From the IMG/VR virus record IMGVR_UViG_3300032053_000088, positions 1 to 57,698 of that record: 57,698 bases of DNA. One strand, given 5' to 3'. The position numbers were made by a program, and so were the translations under genes. The stretch comes from a virus. The notes beneath the pieces were generated by a model, which saw nothing but the letters and a program-made list of their open reading frames with translations, did no database searches and was not told where the DNA came from. Each line of letters starts with the position of its first letter. Position 1 is the first letter of the stretch. Of the stretch, positions 15,668-22,343 are shown one piece after another.

Positions 15668-16246
15668 ATGAATATGGTGGAGTTTACTATTTCCAATTAT
15701 AAAGTATCCCAACAAAAACAATGGGATATTTTATTATTTTTATATAAAAAATATTTACATAAAGATAAAATTTGGCATTTCTTTTATGAACTTTATACAA
15801 ACATAATTCGATGTTCTAGAAGATTCGAAGGTAAAGTTCAACGATATTTAAAAAAACAAAAAGTGGATTTTGAAGTAAAGAATGAATGGGTAGATAATCA
15901 AGAAATTACCAGAAAATATCAAGATCAATTTCAGAATGTATTTCATGCTAATTCTGAAATTATTATGAGAATGGCTCTTGATCCAACATATAAATCTATG
16001 GATATTTTTTTTGTTGGTGATAGATTTATTCATTGTTTTTTGTTAAATTGTAATTATATTGCTAAATCATGGAAATCGGATTCAAATGGAAAAGATCATT
16101 GGGAATCTTATTTAACACACGTAATTGCAGATCAAAGAAGAAAATATATTGAATTTCTTCAAGATGAACTTTCAAAATCAACATGTAAACCAGAAGATTA
16201 CGATTTAGATTATTTTGAAAAAAAGGATAAAAACGATGAAACATAA
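15668..16246 (+). CDS. Hypothetical protein
   Basis: 192 residues, Lys- and aromatic-rich, helical. Starts five nt after the zinc-ribbon gene; ATG 15674 is an alternative. Overlaps the next gene by 11 nt. No motif recognised. Confidence 0.55.
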   Translation: MNMVEFTISNYKVSQQKQWDILLFLYKKYLHKDKIWHFFYELYTNIIRCSRRFEGKVQRYLKKQKVDFEVKNEWVDNQEITRKYQDQFQNVFHANSEIIMRMALDPTYKSMDIFFVGDRFIHCFLLNCNYIAKSWKSDSNGKDHWESYLTHVIADQRRKYIEFLQDELSKSTCKPEDYDLDYFEKKDKNDET

Positions 16247-16415
16247 AACTACAAGAAAACAAAGAAAAGAAACTGCTAATAAATCATATAAATCCTTTTA
16301 CGAAAGTCAGTTAGGATTATCTAGACGGAAGAGCGCGATTCGCCAGTGGGTTCCACCTGTTAAAGAAAAAACCGAAGAAAAAGTTGAAAATACCCAAGAA
16401 GTTAAGGAATTGTAA
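16236..16415 (+). CDS. Small basic protein
   Basis: 59 residues from ATG 16236 (AAGGAT upstream). Lys/Arg-rich N-terminus (MKHKTTRKQRKETANKSYKS), acidic tail. Could bind nucleic acid; not recognised. Confidence 0.5.
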   Translation: MKHKTTRKQRKETANKSYKSFYESQLGLSRRKSAIRQWVPPVKEKTEEKVENTQEVKEL

Positions 16416-16423
16416 AAAATTAC

Positions 16424-16451
16424 TTGACGGGTTTTAAAATTGGTGTATATT
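16424..16451 (+). promoter_or_regulatory. tRNA cluster promoter
   Basis: TTGACG, 16-nt spacer, TATATT continuing as TATATTTATA; the first tRNA begins 12 nt downstream. Confidence 0.75.
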
Positions 16452-16462
16452 TATAATTGAAT

Positions 16463-16536
16463 GGCAGTATCGTTCAACAGAAGGACCGGCGAATCATAAT
16501 CGCAAAACATCCGTGCGACTCGGATTACTGCTACCA
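16463..16536 (+). tRNA. tRNA-Met(CAU) or Ile2
   Basis: Acceptor GGCAGTA/TACTGCT, anticodon loop ATCATAA, CCA encoded. T-loop TGCGACT (G55) with D-loop AACAGAA (A18 G19). CAU could also be tRNA-Ile read after lysidine modification. Confidence 0.8.
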
Positions 16537-16539
16537 AAT

Positions 16540-16614
16540 GGACTGATGGTGAAATGGATATCACGCAACCCTGCGGAGGTTGAGTTCCGGGTTCGACTCC
16601 CGGTTGGTCCGCCA
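16540..16614 (+). tRNA. tRNA-Arg(GCG)
   Basis: Acceptor GGACTGA/TTGGTCC, G73, CCA encoded; loop CTGCGGA; canonical T-loop TTCGACT and GG D-loop. Confidence 0.85.
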
Positions 16615-16622
16615 GATTTTGT

Positions 16623-16952
16623 ATGGAAAAAGAAAAAGTGGTTATATATACGATTACTTCTCTTGTTGAAGATAATAATGGTGATATAGTGGAAGATAGG
16701 GTGGTGGGATGGTATTCGGACCTTAAAATTGCCAAACAATGTGTGGAAGAAGATTGGGCAGATTTTGATGAGGCTGGATATTACAATTATGTTGTAATTG
16801 AACGGAACGTTGAAGGTTTGTATAACATAAATGGATTTGAACTTGACATACAGACCGAATGGTGGTATAAGTTTGATGACGACAACAATAAATGGGTTGT
16901 GTGTGAAAAACCCGATTGGTCAGTAGGTATAGTTGGGTGGGGATTGGGTTAG
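16623..16952 (+). CDS. Hypothetical protein inside tRNA cluster
   Basis: 109 residues, beta-rich, strongly acidic and Trp-rich, starting 8 nt after a tRNA. The first half (VVIYTITSLVEDNNGDIVED) looks like a small alpha/beta domain seen in phage proteins of unknown role. Confidence 0.6.
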   Translation: MEKEKVVIYTITSLVEDNNGDIVEDRVVGWYSDLKIAKQCVEEDWADFDEAGYYNYVVIERNVEGLYNINGFELDIQTEWWYKFDDDNNKWVVCEKPDWSVGIVGWGLG

Positions 16953-16960
16953 AATTTTAA

Positions 16961-17044
16961 GCCGAAGTGGCACCAGTGGCGACTGCGCCGCTTTTGTAAA
17001 GCGGAATACAAACATCGGGGGTTCGAGTCCCTCCTTCGGCTCCA
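16961..17044 (+). tRNA. tRNA-Thr(UGU)
   Basis: Acceptor GCCGAAG/CTTCGGC, T73, CCA; loop TTTGTAA; T-loop TTCGAGT; GG D-loop. Variable region about 12 nt, longer than usual. Confidence 0.8.
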
Positions 17045-17060
17045 TTTTTCTATAGAAACT

Positions 17061-17135
17061 AAGGTTAGTTGAAGGAACCTTAAACTAAAAATTCAACGCT
17101 TCTTTGGTATTTTGTTGTTGAAATGAAAATACCAA
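17061..17135 (+). ncRNA. Pseudoknot plus hairpin spacer RNA
   Basis: AAGGTT (17061) pairs with AACCTT (17076). GTTGAA in its loop (17068-17073) pairs with TTCAAC (17092-17097) across an A-rich linker, forming an H-type pseudoknot. A second hairpin, TTGGTATTTT/AAAATACCAA (17104-17135), abuts the next tRNA. Confidence 0.5.
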
Positions 17136-17136
17136 T

Positions 17137-17210
17137 GCCAGGTTGATGTAAAAGTAGCCTGTTAGTTTCGTAAACTAAATGAGTCGGAGCGTTACCGACA
17201 CTTGGCTCCA
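17137..17210 (+). tRNA. tRNA-Thr(CGU)
   Basis: Acceptor GCCAGGT/ACTTGGC, T73, CCA; loop TTCGTAA. T-loop AGCGTTA and D-loop AAAAGTA (A18 G19): non-canonical elbow. Confidence 0.8.
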
Positions 17211-17218
17211 GTTTTTTC

Positions 17219-17246
17219 TTGACATTTTTCTGTTATGATGTATATT
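17219..17246 (+). promoter_or_regulatory. Promoter of lipoprotein gene
   Basis: TTGACA 17219-17224, 16-nt spacer, TATATT 17241-17246; AAAGGA precedes the ATG at 17277. Confidence 0.7.
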
Positions 17247-17276
17247 AAATAGTAGTAAAGAAATAAAGGAAAATAA

Positions 17277-17456
17277 ATGAAAAATATAGTAAGTATGTTA
17301 GTCGGTTTACTTCTTCTCGTGTCTATTGTAGGATGTGCAACTACCCCGCCAGCGCCAATGATTGAGAGTTCAGAGTATAGTAAGTCTCTTAAGTTTCAGT
17401 CGGATTTGATGAATGGAAATCCGAACGTTGTTCCTGTTCCTGCTTGGGTTCAGTAA
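17277..17456 (+). CDS. Small lipoprotein
   Basis: 59 residues. Hydrophobic signal followed by lipobox SIVGC, then a short soluble part (TTPPAPMIESSEYSKSLKFQ). Membrane-anchored after processing; function unknown. Own promoter and AAGGAAAA ribosome site. Confidence 0.7.
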   Translation: MKNIVSMLVGLLLLVSIVGCATTPPAPMIESSEYSKSLKFQSDLMNGNPNVVPVPAWVQ

Positions 17457-17501
17457 TATGTGATTGATGTTTAGGAAGTTATAAAAAGCCAAAAATAGTT
17501 C

Positions 17502-17529
17502 TTGACAAACAATGGAGATGTGGTAAAGT
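17502..17529 (+). promoter_or_regulatory. Promoter before a tiny basic ORF
   Basis: TTGACA, 16-nt spacer, TAAAGT. ATG codons follow at 17530 and 17534; the latter opens a 20-codon Lys-rich frame (to 17596) whose reality is uncertain. Confidence 0.5.
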
Positions 17530-17610
17530 ATGTATGGTAAAAGAAAAAAGACCAAAAAAAGTCAAAAAAAGATTTGACAAAAACAGATTTGAATGATATA
17601 TATAGTTAGT

Positions 17611-17697
17611 ATGACAATGTGGCATAGACAATTTAAATATAGTGAATCACCTTCTATTGAAGATAATAGAGGTATCGGCGGAGGAGGAACCGCGTAA
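17611..17697 (+). CDS. 28-residue ORF
   Basis: MTMWHRQFKYSESPSIEDN then a Gly-rich end. A TTGACA/TATATA promoter (17574-17602) ends 8 nt before the ATG and a terminator follows at 17721, so a dedicated unit is plausible. No function. Confidence 0.4.
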   Translation: MTMWHRQFKYSESPSIEDNRGIGGGGTA

Positions 17698-17720
17698 GAA
17701 AGTAGAAGATTTTGCCCTCC

Positions 17721-17758
17721 AACGCCGATCTGAAAAGGTCGGCGTTTTTTGTTTTTTG
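17721..17758 (+). terminator. Rho-independent terminator
   Basis: AACGCCGATC (17721-17730) pairs with GGTCGGCGTT (17737-17746), followed by T runs. Confidence 0.9.
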
Positions 17759-17760
17759 GA

Positions 17761-17866
17761 GTGGTTTTGGTATGATACTATTTGAACCGAGAATCAAGTA
17801 TCCGTAGAGGCGAGCCGTAGGGAATGTCGGAGACGCCAGTTCAAGTGGGGACACTTGGGCCACCAA
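17761..17866 (+). ncRNA. Expanded tRNA-like RNA
   Basis: GTGGTTT pairs with GGGCCAC (17857-17863). Inside: stem TTTGA/TCAAG with loop ACCGAGAA (GAG as in a Leu anticodon but C before it), a nested arm GGCG..CCG/CGG..CGCC like an oversized variable arm, and CAAGT/ACTTG in the T-arm position with a non-tRNA loop. May be a divergent class II tRNA or a mimic. Confidence 0.4.
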
Positions 17867-17914
17867 CGTAGGTCAAAAAACCCTAATATTGATAGTTGTA
17901 TAATTTTCGGGTAT

Positions 17915-17990
17915 TCTATGGAACAACCTGTCACCGCACTCTCAGGCCATAGATTTCGAACGTTTCGTGTGTAACGTCCCGAAGACACAC
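17915..17990 (+). ncRNA. Hairpin and pseudoknot before tRNA-Trp
   Basis: TCTATGG (17915) pairs with CCATAGA (17947), with CCTG/CAGG nested. Then ACGTT (17960)/AACGT (17973) with GTGTGT (17967) pairing to ACACAC (17985), an H-type pseudoknot ending 4 nt before the tRNA. Confidence 0.4.
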
Positions 17991-17994
17991 AAAT

Positions 17995-18068
17995 AGGCGG
18001 TTCGTATAATGGTATTACTCTGGTCTCCAGAACCAAGAATGTGGGTTCGATTCCTACACCGCTTGCCA
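17995..18068 (+). tRNA. tRNA-Trp(CCA)
   Basis: Acceptor AGGCGGT/ACCGCTT, G73, CCA encoded; loop CTCCAGA; canonical T-loop and GG D-loop. Confidence 0.85.
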
Positions 18069-18073
18069 ACTTC

Positions 18074-18133
18074 TGCGCTCTACATAGTGAAACTCTATGG
18101 TAAAGCCGAGGCGCATTTCTCAAAAATATCGGC
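18074..18133 (+). ncRNA. Conserved pseudoknot RNA, copy A
   Basis: P1 TGCGC (18074)/GCGCA (18111); P2 CATAG (18083)/CTATG (18095) with loop TGAAACT; then GTAAA; P3 GCCGA (18105), inside P1, pairs with TCGGC (18129) outside. The same architecture recurs at 24011 with compensatory changes in P1 and P2. Lies 5 nt after a tRNA CCA end. Confidence 0.65.
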
Positions 18134-18139
18134 AAATAT

Positions 18140-18166
18140 AGTCCTGTAATTTAACGGTAGAATATC
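18140..18166 (+). pseudogene. 5' half of a tRNA (Gly-like)
   Basis: AGTCCTG followed by TA and a D arm of the kind ATTTAACGGTAGAAT. No anticodon or 3' half follows; the endonuclease gene begins 50 nt later. Confidence 0.4.
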
Positions 18167-18215
18167 TTTTTATTGGTTGTTTGGAAGAAAGCATACTACT
18201 TATTAATGTAATGGT

Positions 18216-19019
18216 ATGAATAAAGAAGAATTAATAAAAGATATTGAAAATAACTTAAGTAGTTATGATATAGCTAAAAAATATAATAAAAGTCAAGGTT
18301 CTATATCATATTGGATTAAAAAATATAAAATAAAAACCAAGTTCAATAAAATAGGACAAAAGAAGTTAAATTGTTTAGATCCTCAAAAAAATAAAATAAA
18401 TTTAGAATATGATTGGAATTGGAAGGAAATTCAAAAAGATCATAATGTCGGTATGTCTTGGGATGAATTAACAAAAAAGTATAAAATTTGTAGGGTTACT
18501 TTACAAAAAGCAAAAAATCAAAAACTTGTTCAGTTTCGTAATCATAAAGAATCTATGAATTTTATTCATGAAATTGGTAAAGTTGATTATTCTCCATACA
18601 GAACCGAATCGTTTAGAAGAAAAATGTCAAAATTTGGAGGATTTAAAGATAAAGCAAGTGGAAGAGTTAAAGGGTCATATTATATTAAAAAAGATGATTC
18701 GAAAGTATGGTTACAGGGATCGTGGGAAATAAAATTTGCTACATTTTTAGATAAAAAAAATATACAATGGGATCGAAACAAAATAGGATATAGATATATT
18801 TTTGAAGGGAAGGATCGAAAATATTTCCCAGATTTTTTCTTAAAAGAATTCAATCTTTATGTGGAAGTAAAAGGAAGAGAAAAAGAAATGGATTATGAAA
18901 AATGGAAACAGTTTCCACTTAAACTTTTGATAGTAAAAAGAAATGATATATCAAATTTAGAAAAGTGGTATAATAACTATTTACGGCCAAATGGTGTAAC
19001 TGGTAACACTCGCTCTTGA
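18216..19019 (+). CDS. Homing endonuclease, PD-(D/E)XK (Vsr-like)
   Basis: 267 residues. N-terminal helix-turn-helix (SSYDIAKKYNKSQGSISYWIKK) and NUMOD-like middle. The C-terminal nuclease domain has WLQGSWEIKFATFLD, KYFPDFFLKE and YVEVKGREKE, the pattern of EDxHD/Vsr-type homing nucleases. The last 35 nt overlap tRNA-Ile; the stop TGA lies in that tRNA's anticodon loop. Confidence 0.8.
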   Translation: MNKEELIKDIENNLSSYDIAKKYNKSQGSISYWIKKYKIKTKFNKIGQKKLNCLDPQKNKINLEYDWNWKEIQKDHNVGMSWDELTKKYKICRVTLQKAKNQKLVQFRNHKESMNFIHEIGKVDYSPYRTESFRRKMSKFGGFKDKASGRVKGSYYIKKDDSKVWLQGSWEIKFATFLDKKNIQWDRNKIGYRYIFEGKDRKYFPDFFLKEFNLYVEVKGREKEMDYEKWKQFPLKLLIVKRNDISNLEKWYNNYLRPNGVTGNTRS

Positions 19020-19059
19020 TGTGGGCGGTATATAGGTTCGATTCCTGTTTTGGCTACCA
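18985..19059 (+). tRNA. tRNA-Ile(GAU)
   Basis: Acceptor GGCCAAA/TTTGGCT, CCA; anticodon arm CGCTC/GGGCG with loop TTGATGT (G37 rather than A37). Canonical T-loop and GG D-loop. Its first 35 nt are also the 3' end of the endonuclease gene. Confidence 0.75.
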
Positions 19060-19061
19060 AT

Positions 19062-19166
19062 TTAGGCGAGAGGGGTTGGAAGTATGACCTGTAGCTACAT
19101 AACTGGGTAACTTCAAGTCGAGATAGACTTCAATGGAACGTACGTGAAATCCTGTTAACGCATTTT
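19062..19166 (+). ncRNA. Structured spacer RNA (X family, copy 1)
   Basis: GGGTT (19073)/AATCC, GAAGT/ACTTC and hairpin AAGTC-gagata-GACTT. Shares the 3' element ACGTGAAATCC with the RNA at 20585. Lies between tRNA-Ile and tRNA-Asn. Confidence 0.35.
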
Positions 19167-19169
19167 AAT

Positions 19170-19243
19170 TCCCGCCTGATGTAATAGTAGCCTGAGTGAC
19201 TGTTAATCACTATGTCTTCGTGCGATTCGAAGGGTGGGAGCCA
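19170..19243 (+). tRNA. tRNA-Asn(GUU)
   Basis: Acceptor TCCCGCC/GGTGGGA, G73, CCA; loop CTGTTAA. T-loop TGCGATT (G55) with D-loop AATAGTA (A18 G19). Confidence 0.85.
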
Positions 19244-19248
19244 ATTTT

Positions 19249-19334
19249 GAGTGTGTGACCGATAAAGCGTAGAGGTAGCGCGGCCTTTGATGAAGGCTCG
19301 GAATACGTAGGTTCAATTCCTATCATACTCACCA
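19249..19334 (+). tRNA. tRNA-like, probable Ile(GAU)
   Basis: Acceptor GAGTGTG/CATACTC, CCA; T arm GTAGG TTCAATT CCTAT. Anticodon arm GGCCT/AGGCT with loop TTGATGA. About 9 extra nt lie between acceptor and D arm, so the fold is unusual and identity uncertain. Confidence 0.55.
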
Positions 19335-19335
19335 A

Positions 19336-19446
19336 TTTTCAACAGAATCCCGTATAATGGAAATGTTCAGATAATTAGTATATTCTGGAACATACGGATC
19401 GGAAGATTACTAAATACACCGTTAATTCTGTTGAAAACTTTTTCGC
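19336..19446 (+). ncRNA. Stem-closed structured RNA
   Basis: TTTTCAACAGAAT (19336) pairs perfectly over 13 bp with ATTCTGTTGAAAA (19425-19437), followed by CTTTTT. Inside, CCGTAT/ATACGG encloses TGTTC/GAACA. Either a terminator with a large insert or a discrete RNA. Confidence 0.55.
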
Positions 19447-19596
19447 TCGCCCTTCGGAAGTATCTGTTGACTCCCAGATCGTGCCAGAGGACCGCCCTCC
19501 GAATCTGTTGGTGGACGGCTGCTAATCACAGTGAAGTTATCATGTGGAGAAATGCCGATTTTGCACAGATAGGCAGATCGACACTGCCGGCGAGCA
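19445..19596 (+). ncRNA. Expanded tRNA-like RNA (152 nt)
   Basis: Acceptor GCTCGCC (19445)/GGCGAGC (19589) lies directly beside a 5+7 T arm GGCAG ATCGACA CTGCC, then A and TCA. Instead of D and anticodon arms there are two big arms: TTCGGA/TCCGAA holding ATCTG/CAGAT, and ATCTG/CAGAT holding CGGC/GCCG and CACA/TGTG. A tRNA minihelix with structured inserts. Confidence 0.5.
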
Positions 19597-19604
19597 TCAT
19601 TTTA

Positions 19605-19694
19605 GTAGAATAAGGACATCTAAGCATTGCAATGCCAAGCGGAAAGGAACCGCTTAATGATGGGATGAGGTGCAATTCCCCACCGTATTCTACA
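19605..19694 (+). tRNA. tRNA-like, anticodon unclear
   Basis: Acceptor GTAGAAT/ATTCTAC, no CCA encoded. Anticodon arm AGCGG/CCGCT has loop AAAGGAA without U33. T-loop TGCAATT (G55). The D region is expanded and contains GCATTGCAATGC. Confidence 0.45.
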
Positions 19695-19700
19695 ATATAA

Positions 19701-19772
19701 GATATTATGGTGTTCATGGTGTATGGGCAGCATTTAAGCCTGTGGAGCTTAAGGAGCGATTTCAATAATATC
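19701..19772 (+). ncRNA. Stem-closed tRNA-like hairpin RNA
   Basis: GATATTAT (19701)/ATAATATC (19765) encloses TTAAGC/GCTTAA with loop CTGTGGA, which resembles a His(GUG) anticodon loop. No recognisable T arm. A bulged hairpin GCGGAAC/GTTCCCGC follows. Confidence 0.35.
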
Positions 19773-19842
19773 GGCGGAACGGGTTTTGTTCCCGCTAGTC
19801 GTATGAGTCATGGAGTCATGTTTCGGTATTATATTTTTGTAT

Positions 19843-19920
19843 GGAGTAGGTAGCATAATTGGTTAATGCCCTTGATTGTGAGTCAAGCAGATGCGGATTC
19901 GAATTCCGTTCTACTCCCCA
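19843..19920 (+). tRNA. tRNA-His(GUG)
   Basis: Encodes the histidine-specific extra G-1 opposite C73; anticodon loop TTGTGAG; T-loop TTCGAAT, GG D-loop; CCA encoded. Confidence 0.85.
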
Positions 19921-19986
19921 ACTTTCAAATCCGAAGGAACAGATTGCGAATTCTGTTGAGTTATTCTCTCTCATAGTGTAAAGTAG

Positions 19987-20283
19987 CACCTTGAACATCG
20001 GAGATTCTGGAACAAAAGAGAAAATATTTTTTCATACACCAGTCAACGAGATTCCGTAACCGGAAAAGTTGAAGGTGAAAGAAGAGGTTGTAGATTTTAC
20101 TCTAAAGTAAATGGAATGATATACGACTCGGACATCAATGCTGCTATCAACATTGGAAAAATGTCCAAACATCCCGTATCACAGACCACAAATCTGACTT
20201 ATGGGCAGGCGTCAGTCAATACGCCACACGAATATAAGTCCCCGCTCCTCGGGGCCGTTCAAGCACCTATCCCTTTAGGGTAG
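19987..20283 (+). pseudogene. TnpB C-terminal remnant (IS200/IS605 type)
   Basis: About 98 codons open after an in-frame TAG, no start codon. It reads SYTSQRDS... GERRGCRFYSKVNG ... YDSDINAAINIGK, the C-terminal RuvC/zinc-ribbon end of OrfB/TnpB, although the usual zinc cysteines are mostly missing. The stop falls in a hairpin CACCTA..CCC-ttt-AGGG..TAGGTG (20263-20286) typical of IS605 right ends, where the omega-RNA would end. Confidence 0.75.
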
Positions 20284-20500
20284 GTGTTGTTGACATTCGA
20301 TGTATAGGGTATGACGGGCGGAGAAAATCCCGTAAGTTGTGGTCCGTATAGGGATACCCACATTTCTCTAGTTGTCAGGAAATCTTCGAACTTTTCTGAC
20401 ACACGATTTAGCTAAACTAATATAGTGAGTGGCCGGACACTTAAAATGAGGCACTTCACAGTGTATATAACCTGTAGAAAATAGCAGCTATATTCGATTT
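20284..20500 (+). other. Gene-free structured region
   Basis: Contains ACGGG/CCCGT, TGTCAG/CTGACA and an interleaved pair set (GTGAGTG with CACTTCAC; ACACT with AGTGT) that would form a pseudoknot. No coding frame seen. It follows the TnpB remnant, so its first bases are where an omega-RNA guide would lie. Confidence 0.35.
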
Positions 20501-20505
20501 TTCAT

Positions 20506-20581
20506 GGCCTGCTCATCTATCGGCTAGGATATCAGGTTTTCAACCTGGAGAGCGTGGGTTCGATTCCCCGGCAGGCTACCA
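20506..20581 (+). tRNA. tRNA-Glu(UUC)
   Basis: Acceptor GGCCTGC/GCAGGCT, CCA; loop TTTTCAA; T-loop TTCGATT; GG D-loop. Confidence 0.85.
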
Positions 20582-20584
20582 ATT

Positions 20585-20686
20585 TAGACGAAAAGGATAG
20601 GCGACTCCTACCGGCCGTTCGAATCGGTAAGGTAAACGGGAAGAGTTGCAACGTCGCACGTGAAATCCCTGAGTAGTCTATTTTTG
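20585..20686 (+). ncRNA. Structured spacer RNA (X family, copy 2)
   Basis: TAGAC (20585)/GTCTA (20676) closes GGAT/ATCC, GCGACTC (20601)/GAGTTGC (20643) and TACCG/CGGTA; TTTTTG follows. Shares ACGTGAAATCC with the RNA at 19062. Confidence 0.45.
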
Positions 20687-20699
20687 TATAATATTTTAA

Positions 20700-20707
20700 T
20701 ATTTATA
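20700..20707 (+). promoter_or_regulatory. TATTTATA element
   Basis: Octamer 4 nt before the lipoprotein ATG at 20712; a candidate late-promoter box. Confidence 0.35.
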
Positions 20708-20711
20708 GTAT

Positions 20712-21080
20712 ATGAGAATACTATTTTTATCATTATTTGTCGGTTTGTTTTTAATAACGACTGCGTGCAACAGTGGAAACAATGTTGAGTTGAATTACTC
20801 TAAAATGGAAAAACAATACGTTGAATTAACTGAATATTATGGAATAGCAGTTGATGAAGGATTCAAAAATGAAAAAGAAGCCAGCGAATTCGTAAGACAT
20901 TATTTACGAACACGAGATTCAATAAATTATTATAACCATCCTTTAAGAGATAGAAGATATGACGTTTCTGTATTGTGGAATATGAAATGGGAATTAAACG
21001 AAGCATGTAAACATACTAATTCGTTAATGAATAATTTAGATCCGGAATACGTCAAAAAACATCCTAAGTATTCTAAATAA
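20712..21080 (+). CDS. Lipoprotein
   Basis: 122 residues. Signal peptide with lipobox LITTAC; mature part is helical and charged with Tyr/Asn-rich stretches. Membrane-anchored, function unknown; could act in superinfection exclusion, as several phage lipoproteins do. Sits between tRNA genes. Confidence 0.65.
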   Translation: MRILFLSLFVGLFLITTACNSGNNVELNYSKMEKQYVELTEYYGIAVDEGFKNEKEASEFVRHYLRTRDSINYYNHPLRDRRYDVSVLWNMKWELNEACKHTNSLMNNLDPEYVKKHPKYSK

Positions 21081-21087
21081 GTTTTCG

Positions 21088-21165
21088 GGTCTGTGGTGTT
21101 TAATGGTATAACATGTCAGCCTTTTAAGCTGAACGATGTCGGTTCGACTCCGACCGGGCCCACCA
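21088..21165 (+). tRNA. tRNA-Lys(UUU)
   Basis: Acceptor GGGTCTG/CGGGCCC, CCA; loop CTTTTAA; T-loop TTCGACT; GG D-loop. Confidence 0.88.
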
Positions 21166-21168
21166 AAA

Positions 21169-21302
21169 ATTTGTAATACTAATAGTTAGTGCGATATCTT
21201 GACTTCCACCAAGCCGATCTACTGGCCATAGACGGAAGCAAAGTTGGGCAGCATGAATTAATTATTCAATAAGTCTGTAAAACCTTGGATAGTATTACAA
21301 AT
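21169..21302 (+). ncRNA. Stem-closed structured RNA
   Basis: ATTTGTAATACT (21169-21180) pairs perfectly with AGTATTACAAAT (21291-21302). Inside: CTTCC/GGAAG, TCTA/TAGA, TGAAT/ATTCA, and CCAA with TTGG, which would cross CTTCC/GGAAG as a pseudoknot. Confidence 0.55.
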
Positions 21303-21314
21303 AATTAGAAAAAT

Positions 21315-21390
21315 GCTCTCTTAGCTTAATTGGAAGAGCGGTTGTCTTCGAAACAATCAGGTACAGGTTCGAATCCTGTAGGGAGTACCA
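21315..21390 (+). tRNA. tRNA-Arg(UCG)
   Basis: Acceptor GCTCTCT/AGGGAGT, CCA; loop CTTCGAA; canonical T-loop and GG D-loop. Confidence 0.88.
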
Positions 21391-21394
21391 TTTT

Positions 21395-21468
21395 GGCTCT
21401 GAAGCTCAGTGGCGAGCAGTCGGCCGTTAACCGACTGGAATTGGGTTCGATTCCCATCGGAGCCTCCA
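21395..21468 (+). tRNA. tRNA-Asn(GUU) with C33
   Basis: Acceptor GGCTCTG/CGGAGCC, T73, CCA. Anticodon arm GTCGG/CCGAC with loop CCGTTAA: C instead of the near-universal U33. T-loop TTCGATT, GG D-loop. Second Asn isoacceptor in the window. Confidence 0.75.
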
Positions 21469-21479
21469 ATTTAAAAAAT

Positions 21480-21558
21480 GCACTCGTAGTCTAACTGGAT
21501 AGGCACCTGACTTCTAATCAGGATTTATGGTTGGGTTCGAATCCCCCCGAGTGTACCA
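21480..21558 (+). tRNA. tRNA-Arg(UCU)
   Basis: Acceptor GCACTCG/CGAGTGT, CCA; loop CTTCTAA; T-loop TTCGAAT; GG D-loop. Confidence 0.88.
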
Positions 21559-21664
21559 TTTTAAAGGTGTAAATTATTTGTTTCCATAAGTTTGTTGATA
21601 TTTATATATGCTTACAAAAAATGTAAGTAGTTTTGAAAACTCAACAAAAGAGGGATGAAATAAT

Positions 21665-22204
21665 ATGACTTATACTGTAAATCTGACATGGACTCCAAGT
21701 CCGGTCGAACAAAAAGTTACATCGTATAATGTTTTCATGGCGGCAGGTGGTGGAATGGAAACATTTATAGGATCTACAGCGGAACCACATTATTCTATAG
21801 TAGTTGATCAAGGATCGGTTTATCATTTTAAAGTTCAAGCAGTCAACTTAGCCGGTGGTGGTGTGATATCTAACGAAGTAGATACGCCATCTTTGCCAAC
21901 TAAAGCTGCAACTCCAGTAATGGTTATTACTGGAAATGACGTAACGTTGAATTGGGATGTTAATCCTACAGAACAACTGGTAACTTCATATAAAGTTCAT
22001 ATGAATGTTAATGGTGGAATGACCATGGAAGCTGTAGAAGTATTGGGAACAAGTCATACTTTAGTAGATTTGGTTCCTGGTGTATATAACTTCTTTGTTC
22101 AGGCCGTTAATTTGGCCGGCGCCGGTGCATTATCTGATGCCGCAGTTACCCCATCATTACCAAGTGCTCCACTGGATTTAGTATTAACAATCGCCGTTAG
22201 CTAA
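21665..22204 (+). CDS. Tandem fibronectin type III protein
   Basis: 179 residues comprising two FN3 repeats (about 3-82 and 87-170), each with the Trp (LTWTPSP / LNWDVNP), Tyr (SYNVFM / SYKVHM) and QAVNLAG landmarks. No signal peptide. FN3 domains decorate phage virions and bind surfaces; likely a structural or accessory virion protein. A TATTTATA box lies at 21599. Confidence 0.8.
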   Translation: MTYTVNLTWTPSPVEQKVTSYNVFMAAGGGMETFIGSTAEPHYSIVVDQGSVYHFKVQAVNLAGGGVISNEVDTPSLPTKAATPVMVITGNDVTLNWDVNPTEQLVTSYKVHMNVNGGMTMEAVEVLGTSHTLVDLVPGVYNFFVQAVNLAGAGALSDAAVTPSLPSAPLDLVLTIAVS

Positions 22205-22214
22205 AAATAATTAA

Positions 22215-22277
22215 ATGAAGTTAAAACGACCAACTGCTCCTACAAATGTTAGATTAACTATTACTATTAGTAAATAA
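22215..22277 (+). CDS. 20-residue ORF
   Basis: MKLKRPTAPTNVRLTITISK echoes the C-terminal end of the upstream FN3 protein (PSAPLDLVLTIAVS), as if copied from it. Terminator follows at 22310. May be real or a duplication remnant. Confidence 0.35.
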   Translation: MKLKRPTAPTNVRLTITISK

Positions 22278-22309
22278 TACGAATTAGTTGGTAAAATAAC
22301 AACAATTAG

Positions 22310-22340
22310 AGGCGCATGAGGGTGCGCCTTTTCTTTTTTC
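22310..22340 (+). terminator. Rho-independent terminator
   Basis: AGGCGCA (22310-22316)/TGCGCCT (22323-22329) followed by TTTTCTTTTTT. Confidence 0.85.
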
Positions 22341-22343
22341 TAT

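Noticed and set aside
16451-16739. Two long minus-strand frames across tRNA-Met/Arg, as well as similar frames at 17794-18135, 22427-22672 and 29673-29885
   Set aside because: They are antisense readings of tRNA genes, which give repeated pseudo-motifs (for example GxGVGIEP from T arms). No promoters, ribosome sites or independent support.
17061-17097. PreQ1-I riboswitch
   Set aside because: It is an H-type pseudoknot with an A-rich linker, but helix lengths and the conserved core nucleotides differ, and no queuosine gene follows.
19431-19613. 60-codon plus-strand frame
   Set aside because: It lies inside the expanded tRNA-like RNA at 19445-19596, starts at a non-ATG codon, and has no coding-like composition.
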